From Shewanella sp. NFH-SH190041 (GTDB lineage Bacteria > Pseudomonadota > Gammaproteobacteria > Enterobacterales > Shewanellaceae): a stretch of 64,000 bases of DNA. Within the stretch, counting starts at the first letter, position 1; each line of letters opens with the position of its first letter. The position numbers were made by a program, and so were the translations under genes. Under the pieces are notes generated by a model that was given only the letters and a program-made list of their open reading frames with translations, was not told the DNA's origin and made no database searches. Below, one piece after another: positions 25,803 through 35,151 of the stretch. The stretch spans positions 3,286,001 through 3,350,000 of the forward strand of contig NZ_AP026070.1 in the NCBI RefSeq assembly GCF_024363255.1, written 5' to 3'.

Positions 25803-27518
25803 GTGCCACACAGAGCTCATCTATTTTCACTAAAAATCGGCCATGCCCTATCCCAGGCCTGTATTTCTGAGAAATACACTGGCAAACGGTTCGGTAAAGA
25901 TATTTTGGCCGGTATTACCGTCGGGATTATCGCCATTCCACTGGCAATGGCATTGGCCATCGCCAGTGGTGTGCCCCCACAATACGGTCTTTATACCTCG
26001 GTTATCGGCGGCTTTATTATCGCGCTGACCGGCGGCTCCCGTTACAGTATCTCAGGACCGACCGCGGCCTTTGTGGTACTGCTTTACCCCATTGCAGAAA
26101 AATTTGGCCTCGCCGGTCTGCTATTAGCAACCGTGATGTCCGGTATTATTCTGGTGGCCATGGCGCTGCTGCGACTAGGGCGGTTGATCCAATATATTCC
26201 TGAGTCCATTACCTTAGGCTTTACCGCCGGGATTGGGGTGGTCATTGCCACTTTGCAGCTGAAAGACTTTTTCGGATTGCAGATCCACGATATGCCGGAA
26301 CATTACTGGGATAAAGTTGCCACCTTGGTGCAAGCCTCTCCCAGTGCCCATTGGCCAAGTATCGTTATTGCAGCAGTCACCTTAGGTACTATGCTGTTGT
26401 GGCCGCGCTTAAAATTGCCGGTGCCCGCACACTTGCCAGCCGTCATTATCGGCAGTCTTATCGGCCTGTTTCTGACTCATCAAGGTTATGATATCGCCAC
26501 TATTGGTAGCCGTTTCCACTATGTGTTACCTAACGGTCTGTCTGGCTCAGGTATTCCGCCAGTGATGCCAGAATTTGAATGGCCTTGGCTGCAAAGCGGC
26601 CCGGGTGGCCATGCTCTGGGGCTGAGTTGGGCCACAGTGCAAGCGTTATTGCCATCGGCATTTGCTATTGCCATGTTGGGCGCAGTGGAATCCCTGCTGT
26701 GTGCTGTCGTACTGGATGGGATGACTAATACCCGTCACAGTGCTAACAGTGAACTGTTAGGCCAAGGCTTTGGTAATATTATTGCGCCTTTCTTCGGTGG
26801 TATTCCGGCCACAGCCGCCATTGCCCGTTCGGCGGCTAACGTTAAATCCGGTGGCCAAAGCCCAGTATCCGCCATGATCCACTCACTGGTCGTACTGCTG
26901 GCTCTGGTCGCGCTGACCGGGGTATTGGCTTATATCCCTATGGCAGCTATGGCTGCACTGCTATTGGTGGTTGCCTGGAATATGAGTGAAGCGCCAAAAG
27001 CGGTGCACCTGCTCAAGACCGCCCCCCGCAGCGATATTTTAGTGTTCACCGCCTGTTTCTTGCTGACCGTTATCTTCGATATGGTCATCGCCATCAGTGT
27101 CGGCATTATGTTGGCTGCGCTGCTGTTTATGAAAGAAGTGGCGGAAATGACCCGGGTGAAAGACATCACAGATGACCGCCGCGTTATTCCAGAACCACTG
27201 CATGAAGATGTGGCGGTAATGAAAATTGAGGGGCCGCTGTTCTTTGCTGCTGCCGACAATGTCTTTGGTGAAATCAGCAGTCTGACAGGTGATCGTCATA
27301 CTATTATTCTGCGCATGGACAGTGTTTATTTGTTGGATGCTGGCGGGTTATCCGCGCTGGCAAAACTGATCAGTAAATGTCAGGCCAATCGCACCCGATT
27401 ACTCATTTGCGAGCTTCAGTTCCAACCACTGAAAACCCTGGCCAAGGCCAAAGTCACCCCGATTGACGGCGTACTGAAATTCTATCCCACCTTAAATGAT
27501 GCGTTAGCTGATATCTGA
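25803..27518 (+). CDS. dauA: SulP-family C4-dicarboxylate transporter DauA-like
   Basis: About 571 residues; aligns by eye along its length with E. coli DauA (YchM). A large membrane domain contains AGITVGIIAIPLAMALAIASG, GGSRYSISGPTAAFVVLLYP and NSELLGQGFGNIIAPFFGGIPATAAIARSAANVKSG split across helices; a cytoplasmic STAS domain occupies the last 120 residues (FFAAADNVFGEI...RMDSVYLLDAGGLSALAKL). DauA imports succinate, fumarate and aspartate at acidic pH; SulP proteins can also carry sulfate or bicarbonate. Start is uncertain: TTG 25785 lacks an SD, GTG 25803 has AGG 9 bp upstream. Confidence 0.88.
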   Translation: MPHRAHLFSLKIGHALSQACISEKYTGKRFGKDILAGITVGIIAIPLAMALAIASGVPPQYGLYTSVIGGFIIALTGGSRYSISGPTAAFVVLLYPIAEKFGLAGLLLATVMSGIILVAMALLRLGRLIQYIPESITLGFTAGIGVVIATLQLKDFFGLQIHDMPEHYWDKVATLVQASPSAHWPSIVIAAVTLGTMLLWPRLKLPVPAHLPAVIIGSLIGLFLTHQGYDIATIGSRFHYVLPNGLSGSGIPPVMPEFEWPWLQSGPGGHALGLSWATVQALLPSAFAIAMLGAVESLLCAVVLDGMTNTRHSANSELLGQGFGNIIAPFFGGIPATAAIARSAANVKSGGQSPVSAMIHSLVVLLALVALTGVLAYIPMAAMAALLLVVAWNMSEAPKAVHLLKTAPRSDILVFTACFLLTVIFDMVIAISVGIMLAALLFMKEVAEMTRVKDITDDRRVIPEPLHEDVAVMKIEGPLFFAAADNVFGEISSLTGDRHTIILRMDSVYLLDAGGLSALAKLISKCQANRTRLLICELQFQPLKTLAKAKVTPIDGVLKFYPTLNDALADI

Positions 27519-27551
27519 TCCAATATCACAGTCAATTAGGTAATTAATTTG

Positions 27552-27578
27552 AAGCCGGTAACAATTTACCGGCTTTTT
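27552..27578 (+). terminator. Rho-independent terminator of dauA
   Basis: Perfect 10-bp stem AAGCCGGTAA / TTACCGGCTT, loop CAAT, followed by TTT. Confidence 0.85.
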
Positions 27579-27998
27579 GTTAGTGATAATTAATAACATT
27601 ATTTAATATCCCAGCCACTGACAAAATGTCCCACCACCGGGTTTATCGATATTTCTTAAGCGGCAATAAATTAATATTCCTGCGTCACTTAACGAATTAA
27701 TGTCGATTTTTTCTCTACTGCATATAAAACCAAAAAAACAATAACTTAAGAACATTGAAATTCAGCTTAAGCTAATTCACAATATAAAAACCCCGCAAGA
27801 TATCTAAAAAAAAATAAATTTTTTGGAAATCTTATCGGCCGAATTCTAATATTTGACCTCCGACAAGTTTATTATTTCGTGTTTCTCCTATATTCCTCCC
27901 GCTTTTAAACGAATAAGGCATTAGCAGTTTTTTAAATAATCAAGTGAAAAATGATTAACTAAAAACCGCCAGGCCAATAATAAGGGACGCGAAACAAT
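27579..27998. other. AT-rich leader region of the hydrogenase cluster
   Basis: 420 bp, strongly AT-rich, no gene. It must contain the hydA promoter. CTTAAG occurs three times (27655, 27745, 27766), the last inside the 10-bp palindrome AGCTTAAGCT (27764-27773). No exact FNR (TTGAT-N4-ATCAA), CRP or sigma-54 site was found by eye. Confidence 0.5.
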
Positions 27999-29231
27999 AT
28001 GACTGCTACCACCTATCAACCCGGGGAAATCCAGGGGCTGATTGAGATTCAGGCATCCAAGTGTAAAGGCTGCGATGCTTGTAAAAAATTCTGCCCAGCC
28101 AATGCCATCGAGGGCGCATCCGGCGCCGTGCACTCTATCGATAAAAACAAGTGTCTGAGCTGTGGTCAGTGCTTAATCAACTGCCCATTTGGAGCCATTA
28201 AAGAAACCCACAGTGCGCTGGAAACTGTGATTAAGAAACTGGCGGACAAAAACACCCAGGTGGTGGGCATTATCGCACCAGCGGTACGTGTTGCCATCGG
28301 TGAAGAGTTTGGACTGGGTACAGGTGAGCTGGTAACCGGTAAACTCTACGGGGCGATGAACAAAGCCGGCTTTAAGATTTTTGACTGTAACTTCGCCGCT
28401 GACCTGACCATCATGGAAGAAGGCAGTGAATTTATTCACCGTCTGCATGCCAATGTCAAAGGTGAAGCGGATGCTGGCGCCCTGCCACAATTCACCTCTT
28501 GCTGCCCAGGTTGGGTTCGCTACTTAGAAACCAACTATCCAAACCTGCTGCCTAACTTGTCTACCGCCAAGTCACCACAGCAAATGGCCGGTACCGTAGC
28601 CAAAACTTATGGCGCCAAGGTATACGACATGCAGCCAGAGAAAATCTTTACCGTTTCTGTGATGCCATGTACCGCCAAGAAACTGGAAGCCTCTCGTCCT
28701 GAGTTCAACTCCGCGTGGCAATACCATAAAGAGCAAGGTGCAAACACCCCATCTTACCAGGATATCGATGCGGTACTGACCACCCGTGAAATGGCGCAGT
28801 TGCTGAAAATGCTGGAAATTGATCTGGCCAACACCCCAGTTTATGAAGGCGATAGCCTGTTCAGCGAATACACCGGCGCCGGCACCATCTTCGGTACCAC
28901 AGGCGGGGTAATGGAAGCGGCACTGCGTACAGCGCATAAAGTACTGACTGGCAATGAAATGGCCAAACTGGAATTTGAACCTGTTCGTGGTCTGGAAGGG
29001 GTTAAAGAAGCCGCTGTAACCCTGTACGACAAAGAGCTGGGACAGAATGTTACCGTCAATGTTGCCGTCGTACACGATATGGGCAACAACGTAGAACCTG
29101 TTCTGCGTGACGTAATGGCCGGTACCTCACCTTATCACTTTATTGAAGTGATGAACTGCGCCGGTGGCTGTGTTAACGGTGGTGGCCAGCCTATTGAAGG
29201 CAACGGCTCTTCCTGGATTGGCAATATCTGA
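27999..29231 (+). CDS. hydA: Periplasmic [FeFe] hydrogenase, large (catalytic) subunit
   Basis: 410 residues. Two [4Fe-4S] ferredoxin motifs, CKGCDACKKFCP (22-33) and CLSCGQCLINCP (about 52-63), then the H-cluster domain: L1 TSCCPGW, L2 MPCTAKK, L3 EVMNCAGGCVNGGGQP. The cysteines that bind the H-cluster are all present; L3 has Ala where many enzymes have Pro. Catalyses 2H+ + 2e- <-> H2. It has no signal peptide of its own and is expected to be exported with HydB's Tat signal. First gene of the hyd cluster. Confidence 0.96.
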   Translation: MTATTYQPGEIQGLIEIQASKCKGCDACKKFCPANAIEGASGAVHSIDKNKCLSCGQCLINCPFGAIKETHSALETVIKKLADKNTQVVGIIAPAVRVAIGEEFGLGTGELVTGKLYGAMNKAGFKIFDCNFAADLTIMEEGSEFIHRLHANVKGEADAGALPQFTSCCPGWVRYLETNYPNLLPNLSTAKSPQQMAGTVAKTYGAKVYDMQPEKIFTVSVMPCTAKKLEASRPEFNSAWQYHKEQGANTPSYQDIDAVLTTREMAQLLKMLEIDLANTPVYEGDSLFSEYTGAGTIFGTTGGVMEAALRTAHKVLTGNEMAKLEFEPVRGLEGVKEAAVTLYDKELGQNVTVNVAVVHDMGNNVEPVLRDVMAGTSPYHFIEVMNCAGGCVNGGGQPIEGNGSSWIGNI

Positions 29232-29245
29232 TAAGGACCCCAGTC

Positions 29246-29566
29246 ATGACTAAGAAAAAATACCTTTTTGCCGAAGATAGTTTCTTCCTGTCCCGTCGTA
29301 AATTTATGGTTGTTGGTGCCGCATTTGTTGCCGTGATGGCCATTCCTGTGGGTTGGTTCTCCAGCAAGATTGCCAGTCGTAATGACTATATCAAAGCCCG
29401 TAGTGCCGGCCTGTACAAGGACGACACCATTGCCAAAATCCGTGTCAGCCACGCTAACCCGGCGGTAGAGAAGTACTACAAAGAGTTTGGCGGCCAGCCA
29501 CTGGGGCACTTGTCCCATGATCTGCTGCACACCCACTTTGTTGACCGTACCAAGCTGAACTCTTAA
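29246..29566 (+). CDS. hydB: [FeFe] hydrogenase small subunit with Tat signal
   Basis: 106 residues. Twin-arginine motif SRRKFMVVGAAF at 16-27 is followed by a hydrophobic stretch; mature part is about 65 residues (NDYIKARSAGLYKDDTIAKIRVSHANPAVEKYYKEF in segments), as in Desulfovibrio-type periplasmic [FeFe] hydrogenase small subunits. It wraps the large subunit and carries the heterodimer through the Tat system. 14 bp after hydA. Confidence 0.93.
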   Translation: MTKKKYLFAEDSFFLSRRKFMVVGAAFVAVMAIPVGWFSSKIASRNDYIKARSAGLYKDDTIAKIRVSHANPAVEKYYKEFGGQPLGHLSHDLLHTHFVDRTKLNS

Positions 29567-29579
29567 TGGAGATATGACG

Positions 29580-30266
29580 ATGCATCACGAGCACGATACT
29601 AGACCGATTCTGAAGCATCCCTTCAATGTACGGGTGTTTCACTATATTTTGCTGCTGAGTTTCCTGCCTCTGGCAGCGACCGGCTTGCTGCTGTTTTTCA
29701 AGCCTCTGACCCAGTCAGGCATGCAATTGACCTATGACATTCACATCATCGCCGGTGTGGTGATGGCACTGGATGCCGTGGCCTTTACCCTGATGTCCTT
29801 TGACCGGGTAGTGCTGTTTATCGCTCGCGTATTCAGCCTGTCTGAGCGCGATGTGAAGTGGTTTATGGTGCTGGGTGGTTACCCACAGAAGTTCCTGCTG
29901 GGCAAAAAAGTACCGGTTCCACCAATGAACAAGTACAACTCTGGCCAGAAGCTGTTCGGTGCCTGTGTACTGATTGGCGGCACCCTGTTGATCCTGTCCG
30001 GTCTGGTGCTGTGGCTGGTTCCTCATGCGGTACCACGTGATCTGGTATGGTTCCTGGGGCAAGCACACCTGGTCAGCGGTCTGTTGTTAACTGCCTTCCT
30101 GCCTGTACACCTGTTCCTGGCGGTATACCGCTTTGATGACTTCAAAGCCATGATGATCCACGGCAATGTGCCTTACCACGATGCAGCTGAGTACACTCCG
30201 CTGTGGGTTGAGCAGGAAATTGCTCCGGTAGCAACCAATGGTGACCAGCTGAGCAACAACAAGTAA
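29580..30266 (+). CDS. Hydrogenase-associated cytochrome b (formate dehydrogenase gamma-like)
   Basis: About 228 residues, four transmembrane helices (about 17-40, 50-72, 125-150, 163-185) with histidines suited to two b haems (HPFNVRVFHYIL, YDIHIIAGVV, LGQAHLVSGLLLTAFLPVHLF). It resembles FdnI/FdoI-type subunits and should pass electrons between the periplasmic hydrogenase and the quinone pool. GGAG is 8 bp before ATG 29580 but only 2 bp before the alternative ATG 29574, so 29580 is preferred. Confidence 0.88.
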   Translation: MHHEHDTRPILKHPFNVRVFHYILLLSFLPLAATGLLLFFKPLTQSGMQLTYDIHIIAGVVMALDAVAFTLMSFDRVVLFIARVFSLSERDVKWFMVLGGYPQKFLLGKKVPVPPMNKYNSGQKLFGACVLIGGTLLILSGLVLWLVPHAVPRDLVWFLGQAHLVSGLLLTAFLPVHLFLAVYRFDDFKAMMIHGNVPYHDAAEYTPLWVEQEIAPVATNGDQLSNNK

Positions 30267-30288
30267 GTTTGTTGTCCCTTCAGTCCTC

Positions 30289-30323
30289 AAGCAGCAGTCA
30301 CCCTAAGGCGGCTGCTGCTTTTT
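30289..30323 (+). terminator. Intra-cluster terminator or attenuator hairpin
   Basis: 11-bp stem AAGCAGCAGTC / GGCTGCTGCTT (one G-U pair) with a 10-base loop and five Ts, between the structural genes and hydG. It would give more structural than maturase transcript. Confidence 0.75.
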
Positions 30324-30351
30324 GATAGATTACGAGAGATATTTATCGGTT

Positions 30352-31809
30352 ATGAGCAAAACAGAACATCATCATCCTATTACCATTTCTGACTACAACC
30401 CCAATACCAGCTTTATCAATGATGAAGCCATCTGGGACGTAATTAACCACGCGGCCAACCCCGATGCCGCACTGGTACGGCGCATTCTGGATAAGGCCCG
30501 GCAGTGTGAAGGACTGAGCATCGAAGAAACAGCAGTACTGCTGCAAAATCAGAACAAGGAACTGGATGAAGAGCTGTTTACCGTTGCCCGCGACATCAAA
30601 AACACCATTTACGGCAACCGTATTGTGTTGTTTGCCCCCCTGTATGTCTCTAACCACTGCGCCAACAGTTGCAGTTACTGCGGATTTAACGCAGATAACC
30701 ATGAGCTGAAGCGTAAGACCCTAAAACAAGATGAGATCCGCCGGGAAGTCGAGATCCTGGAGGAGATGGGGCATAAGCGCATTCTGGCTGTCTACGGCGA
30801 GCACCCGCGCAATAATGTTAATGCCATCGTTGACAGCATCAACACCATGTACAGTGTAAAACATGGTAAGGGCGGAGAGATCCGCCGCATCAACGTCAAC
30901 TGTGCCCCACTGAGTGTTGAAGATTTCAAAGTACTGAAAACCGCTGCTATCGGCACTTACCAGTGCTTCCAGGAAACCTACCACAAGCCCTCCTATGAAA
31001 GTGTGCATTTAAAAGGCAAAAAGAAGGACTACCTCTACCGCCTGTATGCCATGCACCGCGCCATGGAAGCGGGAATTGACGATGTGGGTATCGGCGCGCT
31101 GTTCGGCCTGTATGACCACAGATTTGAACTGCTAGCCATGCTGACCCATGTGCAGCAGATGGAGCAGGATTTAGGTGTTGGCCCCCATACCATCTCCTTC
31201 CCCCGTATTGAGCCGGCCCATGGCTCTGAGATCAGTGAAAAACCACCCTATGAAGTGGATGATGATTGCTTTAAGCGTATTGTAGCCATCACCCGTCTGG
31301 CCGTGCCTTATACCGGCTTGATTATGAGTACCCGCGAAAGTGCGGCGCTGCGGAAAGAATTGCTAGAACTTGGGGTATCACAAATCAGTGCCGGTAGCCG
31401 CACCGCGCCTGGTGGCTATCAAGAAGGCCAGCAAAATGATGATTGTAATGCCCAGCATGATGCCGAGCAGTTCAGCCTTGGGGATCATCGTCCCATGGAT
31501 GAAATCATTTATGAGTTGGTGACCGAGTCCAACTCCATCCCCTCTTTCTGTACCGGCTGTTATCGCAAAGGCCGCACAGGGGATCACTTTATGGGACTGG
31601 CTAAGCAGCAGTTTATTGGTAAATTTTGTCAGCCCAATGCGCTGATCACTTTCCGGGAATACCTCAACGACTATGCCGGGGAAAAAACCCGCGCGGCCGG
31701 TAATGCCCTGATTGAAAGTGAGCTGGCCCGAATGAGCCCGGCCCGGGAGCGAAATGTGCGCACCTGTCTGGATAAAACCGATGCTGGCGAGCGGGATATT
31801 TACCTGTAA
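30352..31809 (+). CDS. hydG: [FeFe] hydrogenase H-cluster radical SAM maturase HydG
   Basis: 485 residues from ATG 30352 (MSKTEHHH). Radical SAM motif CANSCSYC (three Cys of CX3CX2C, about 102-109) and the C-terminal second-cluster motif CTGCYRKGRTGDHFM (about 405-419), diagnostic of HydG. It cleaves tyrosine to give CO and cyanide and builds an Fe(CO)2CN synthon on its auxiliary cluster. The open frame could start 10 codons earlier at TTG, but the ATG gives the usual N-terminus. Confidence 0.95.
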   Translation: MSKTEHHHPITISDYNPNTSFINDEAIWDVINHAANPDAALVRRILDKARQCEGLSIEETAVLLQNQNKELDEELFTVARDIKNTIYGNRIVLFAPLYVSNHCANSCSYCGFNADNHELKRKTLKQDEIRREVEILEEMGHKRILAVYGEHPRNNVNAIVDSINTMYSVKHGKGGEIRRINVNCAPLSVEDFKVLKTAAIGTYQCFQETYHKPSYESVHLKGKKKDYLYRLYAMHRAMEAGIDDVGIGALFGLYDHRFELLAMLTHVQQMEQDLGVGPHTISFPRIEPAHGSEISEKPPYEVDDDCFKRIVAITRLAVPYTGLIMSTRESAALRKELLELGVSQISAGSRTAPGGYQEGQQNDDCNAQHDAEQFSLGDHRPMDEIIYELVTESNSIPSFCTGCYRKGRTGDHFMGLAKQQFIGKFCQPNALITFREYLNDYAGEKTRAAGNALIESELARMSPARERNVRTCLDKTDAGERDIYL

Positions 31810-31891
31810 CCAGAGATTGCCCCAGCATGAGTCCGCCCCGGCGCAGGTCAAATCCCCCGCCGGGGTTTCTTACCACACAGGAGTTAGACGA

Positions 31892-32596
31892 CTGAACAGC
31901 GTTTCCCCCCCACATCAACTGCTAAGCAGCAGTCAAGGCATCACGATCAGTGCCGGGCTTGACCGAGCAACACTGCTTGATGCCATTACCCGCGCCGCCA
32001 CCATGGTCTGGCACGCTGCCATTTACAACAATTTTGCCGGAACCGAGATTGAATGCCTGATACGGTCACGACTGCAAAGCGGCGCGCTGACCCGGCTCGA
32101 TATTATCTCTCTTCGGCCACACCCACAGTGGGGACAGGAGTTTGCCCGCGTGCTGCGCCCAGAGCTGAGTGAGCATGATACTGCCGCGCTATTTGCCCAA
32201 TCCCAGCAGTGGTGCGATGACTTAGCGGCCAACTTCCCCGAGCAAGTGCGACATATCCGCAGCCATGCCCTGCCACTGCAACCCATATTGTTGCTGGGTG
32301 ACACCCTACTTGCCGGCCAGTATGCCCATTCCAGCCTGATTTCGGCGCAGGGGATTTGGATAACACTGCAGGCCGCCGATATGGGGTTAGCCGATGGCGC
32401 GCTGTGGCAACGCTATCTTGCCGCAGAGCTGCCCGGCAACGCGTCCGCAGGGGCAAGCGCAATACCAGCGCAGCCATGGCAAAGCCCGTGGCCAAAAGCT
32501 CTGGGGCGTTATGTGGATGAATGTCGCCAGGCTGCACATATGAAGTGCGCAACTGAGTCAGTCTCAAGCCCGGCGGATAAACTGTGGTACAGCTAA
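31892..32596 (+). CDS. hydX: HydX-like conserved protein of the hydrogenase cluster, probable CTG start
   Basis: About 234 residues between hydG and hydE, a position held in Shewanella clusters by a gene called hydX, of unknown function. No cofactor motif or membrane helix is visible; Trp/His/Gln-rich core MVWHAAIYNNFAGTEIECLI near residue 37. The frame is open back into hydG (ATGs at 31754 and 31781), but only CTG 31892 has a good SD: AGGAG at 31879-31883 with 8-bp spacing. No ATG, GTG or TTG occurs in frame near it. I favour the CTG start; the longer overlapping forms are the alternative. Confidence 0.65.
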   Translation: MNSVSPPHQLLSSSQGITISAGLDRATLLDAITRAATMVWHAAIYNNFAGTEIECLIRSRLQSGALTRLDIISLRPHPQWGQEFARVLRPELSEHDTAALFAQSQQWCDDLAANFPEQVRHIRSHALPLQPILLLGDTLLAGQYAHSSLISAQGIWITLQAADMGLADGALWQRYLAAELPGNASAGASAIPAQPWQSPWPKALGRYVDECRQAAHMKCATESVSSPADKLWYS

Positions 32597-32649
32597 CAGC
32601 CTCGGCCAGATAACAGCAGGGATAATGGCATCGAGCCACTGGAGAACAA

Positions 32650-33756
32650 ATGCAATCTTTCCCCCCCAATACATTTGCCCCGAATACGGATACCTTGGCC
32701 AGCACATATGGCGCGGCGGTAAAACCCGGTGCTATCCGGCAGGTCAATTTGTTCAGTCACAGTCAAATTCTCGCCCTGCTGCAAGGAGAGGATGATGACT
32801 GGTTATTTAGCCGGGCACAGCTCGCCACCGAGCTGGAATTTAATCAGCAAGTTTACCTGCGCGGCATTGTTGAATTTTCTAACCACTGCCGTAATAACTG
32901 CCATTACTGTGGCCTGCGCAGTGCTAACCGCAATGTTGAACGTTACCGTCTGACGCCGGAGGAGATCCTGCGCGCGGTAGACGATATCGCGGCGCTGGGC
33001 ATGGGCACAGTGGTATTGCAATCTGGCGATGATTTTCACTACCGTCCCGGCACGGTAGCGGCCATTATTCAGGAAATTAAACGTCGGCATGGCCTGGCCA
33101 TCACCCTGTCACTGGGTGACAGAAAACATGAAGAGCTCAAACTGTGGCGTGAAGCCGGTGCCGACCGGTATCTGCTGAAAATGGAAACCTTTGACCGGGC
33201 GCTGTTTCAACAATGTCGACCCGGTGCCGATTATGATGAACGCTTGGCACGGCTGGCGTATATCCAATCATTGGGTTACCAGACTGGCTCGGGGGTGATC
33301 ACGGATTTACCCGGCATGACCGACGGCATTTTGGCATCGGATCTGCTCACTCTGACCAATATGGGGCTGGATATGATTGCCTGCGGCCCCTTTGTTGCCC
33401 ACAGTGAAACGCCGTTTGCCGACTATGCCAACGGCGATGTGTTGAAAAGCCAGCGGGTCAGTGCCATTTTGCGCCTGATGAACCCCGGCGCCAACATTCC
33501 CGCCACCAGCTCATTAGATGCCTTGGTGCCGGGTAGCCGGGAGCAGGCGCTACTGCGGGGCTGCAACGTCATTATGCCCTCCTTTACCCCGCAGCGGGTA
33601 TACGCCAGATACAACATTTACCCCGGCAAAAATGCCGCTATCGCTGCCGCCCATGAGCGGGTCGGCCAGCTATGCCACCAGATAAAACTGCACGGGTTGG
33701 TCCCCAGCCATGCCCGTGGCGATTCGAAAAGGAACAAGTATGTGTCAAGGTATTAA
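32650..33756 (+). CDS. hydE: [FeFe] hydrogenase H-cluster radical SAM maturase HydE
   Basis: 368 residues. Radical SAM motif CRNNCHYCGLR (about 80-90), then GTVVLQSGDD and PGMTDGILASDLLTLTNMGLDMIACGPF-type HydE text. HydE processes the cysteine-bound iron synthon made by HydG into a di-iron precursor that is assembled on HydF. GGAG 5 bp before the ATG. It overlaps hydF by 17 bp. Confidence 0.95.
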   Translation: MQSFPPNTFAPNTDTLASTYGAAVKPGAIRQVNLFSHSQILALLQGEDDDWLFSRAQLATELEFNQQVYLRGIVEFSNHCRNNCHYCGLRSANRNVERYRLTPEEILRAVDDIAALGMGTVVLQSGDDFHYRPGTVAAIIQEIKRRHGLAITLSLGDRKHEELKLWREAGADRYLLKMETFDRALFQQCRPGADYDERLARLAYIQSLGYQTGSGVITDLPGMTDGILASDLLTLTNMGLDMIACGPFVAHSETPFADYANGDVLKSQRVSAILRLMNPGANIPATSSLDALVPGSREQALLRGCNVIMPSFTPQRVYARYNIYPGKNAAIAAAHERVGQLCHQIKLHGLVPSHARGDSKRNKYVSRY

Positions 33757-34984
33757 TCCCGAAACTGCCGGTAATGCCGGTCAAAGTGCCCCGCGGGGAA
33801 TGCGCTACCACATTGCGCTAGTCGGGCGACGTAATGCCGGTAAATCGTCCCTGCTCAATATGTTGGCCGGGCAGGAAATCTCTATTGTCTCTGACACAAA
33901 AGGCACCACCACGGATGCCGTTGCCAAGCCCTATGAGCTACTGCCGCTGGGGCCTGTGACCTTCTTTGATACCGCGGGTATTGATGATGAAGGGGAGCTG
34001 GGTGAACTGCGGGTTAAGGCCACCCGGCGCATTTTGTGTCGGGCCGATATGGCGTTACTGGTTACCGACGAGCAGGGGCTAACGGATGCTGAATTGAGTC
34101 TGATCCGTGAGCTGCAAGCACTGAAATTGCCTTTTATGCTGGTGTTCAATAAAGCCGACCTCTGCCCGCCAAGTGCAGACGATCTTGCTTTTTGTCAGGC
34201 GCAGCAGATCCCCTTTATTGCCGTATCCGCAATCAATGGGCTGGGTAATCGGGAAATCAAACAGCTGATGTATGACCTCGCACCGGCTGAACTAAAAGCT
34301 GAGCCGCTGCTGGCCGGGGATCTGTACCACAGCGGAGACAGTATTATTTGCGTAGTTCCCATTGATATGGCCGCCCCTAAAGGCCGGTTAATCCTGCCCC
34401 AGGTACAAATTTTGCGCGAGGCGCTGGATAACAATGCCATGGCCATGGTGGTCAAAGAAACTGAATTACCCAAAGCATTGGATGCCATGACCACACCACC
34501 AGCATTGATTATCTCTGATGCCCAAGTGATCAAACCGGTATCAGCCATGGTACCGGACAATATTGCGCTAACGACCTTCTCCACCCTGTTTGCCCGTTTT
34601 AAGGGTGATTTATCTGCCATGGTGGCAGGCGCAGAGGCATTTGATCAGCTTAAAGACGGTGATCGGGTATTGATCAGCGAAGCCTGCAGCCACCATGCGC
34701 AGGATGATGATATCGGCCGGGTGAAACTGCCTAACTGGATCCGTAGTTACAGTGGTAAAACCCTCACCTTTGATGTGGTCGCCGGCCATGATTTCCCGGA
34801 CAATCTGGAAGATTATGCTGTGGTCGTACACTGCGGCGCCTGCATGTTTAACCGCACCGAAATGCTACGCCGGGTGCGGGAATGTCAGCGTCGGGGCGTG
34901 CCCATCACCAACTATGGCGTGGCAATTTCTAAGCTACAGGGAGTATTAAGCCGGGTTATCGCGCCCTTGGCTCATGGGTTATAG
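33740..34984 (+). CDS. hydF: [FeFe] hydrogenase maturation GTPase HydF
   Basis: 414 residues from ATG 33740 (AAGGA 6 bp upstream), 17 bp inside hydE. N-terminal Era-like GTPase: P-loop GRRNAGKSS, switch I T in KGTTTDAV, DTAG, and NKAD. C-terminal scaffold domain binds a [4Fe-4S] cluster: EACSHHAQDDDIGR and VVVHCGACM (HCxxC). HydF carries the di-iron precursor and hands it to HydA. It closes the operon; a terminator follows. Confidence 0.95.
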   Translation: MCQGINPETAGNAGQSAPRGMRYHIALVGRRNAGKSSLLNMLAGQEISIVSDTKGTTTDAVAKPYELLPLGPVTFFDTAGIDDEGELGELRVKATRRILCRADMALLVTDEQGLTDAELSLIRELQALKLPFMLVFNKADLCPPSADDLAFCQAQQIPFIAVSAINGLGNREIKQLMYDLAPAELKAEPLLAGDLYHSGDSIICVVPIDMAAPKGRLILPQVQILREALDNNAMAMVVKETELPKALDAMTTPPALIISDAQVIKPVSAMVPDNIALTTFSTLFARFKGDLSAMVAGAEAFDQLKDGDRVLISEACSHHAQDDDIGRVKLPNWIRSYSGKTLTFDVVAGHDFPDNLEDYAVVVHCGACMFNRTEMLRRVRECQRRGVPITNYGVAISKLQGVLSRVIAPLAHGL

Positions 34985-35017
34985 ACGACTCTTTTATACA
35001 AATTTAATTCTAACAAT

Positions 35018-35043
35018 GGCCAAGCTTAGGCTTGGCCTCATTT
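35018..35043 (+). terminator. Rho-independent terminator of the hyd cluster
   Basis: Perfect stem GGCCAAGC / GCTTGGCC with a 4-base loop, then TCATTTCT. Confidence 0.8.
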
Positions 35044-35151
35044 CTAAAACACAATATTTTAATATCGAATAACCACAGAAAATAACGACTAATCATGTTA
35101 AACGCATATCAATATAAAAATAGTTATAAAATAAAATCAACAATATATTCA

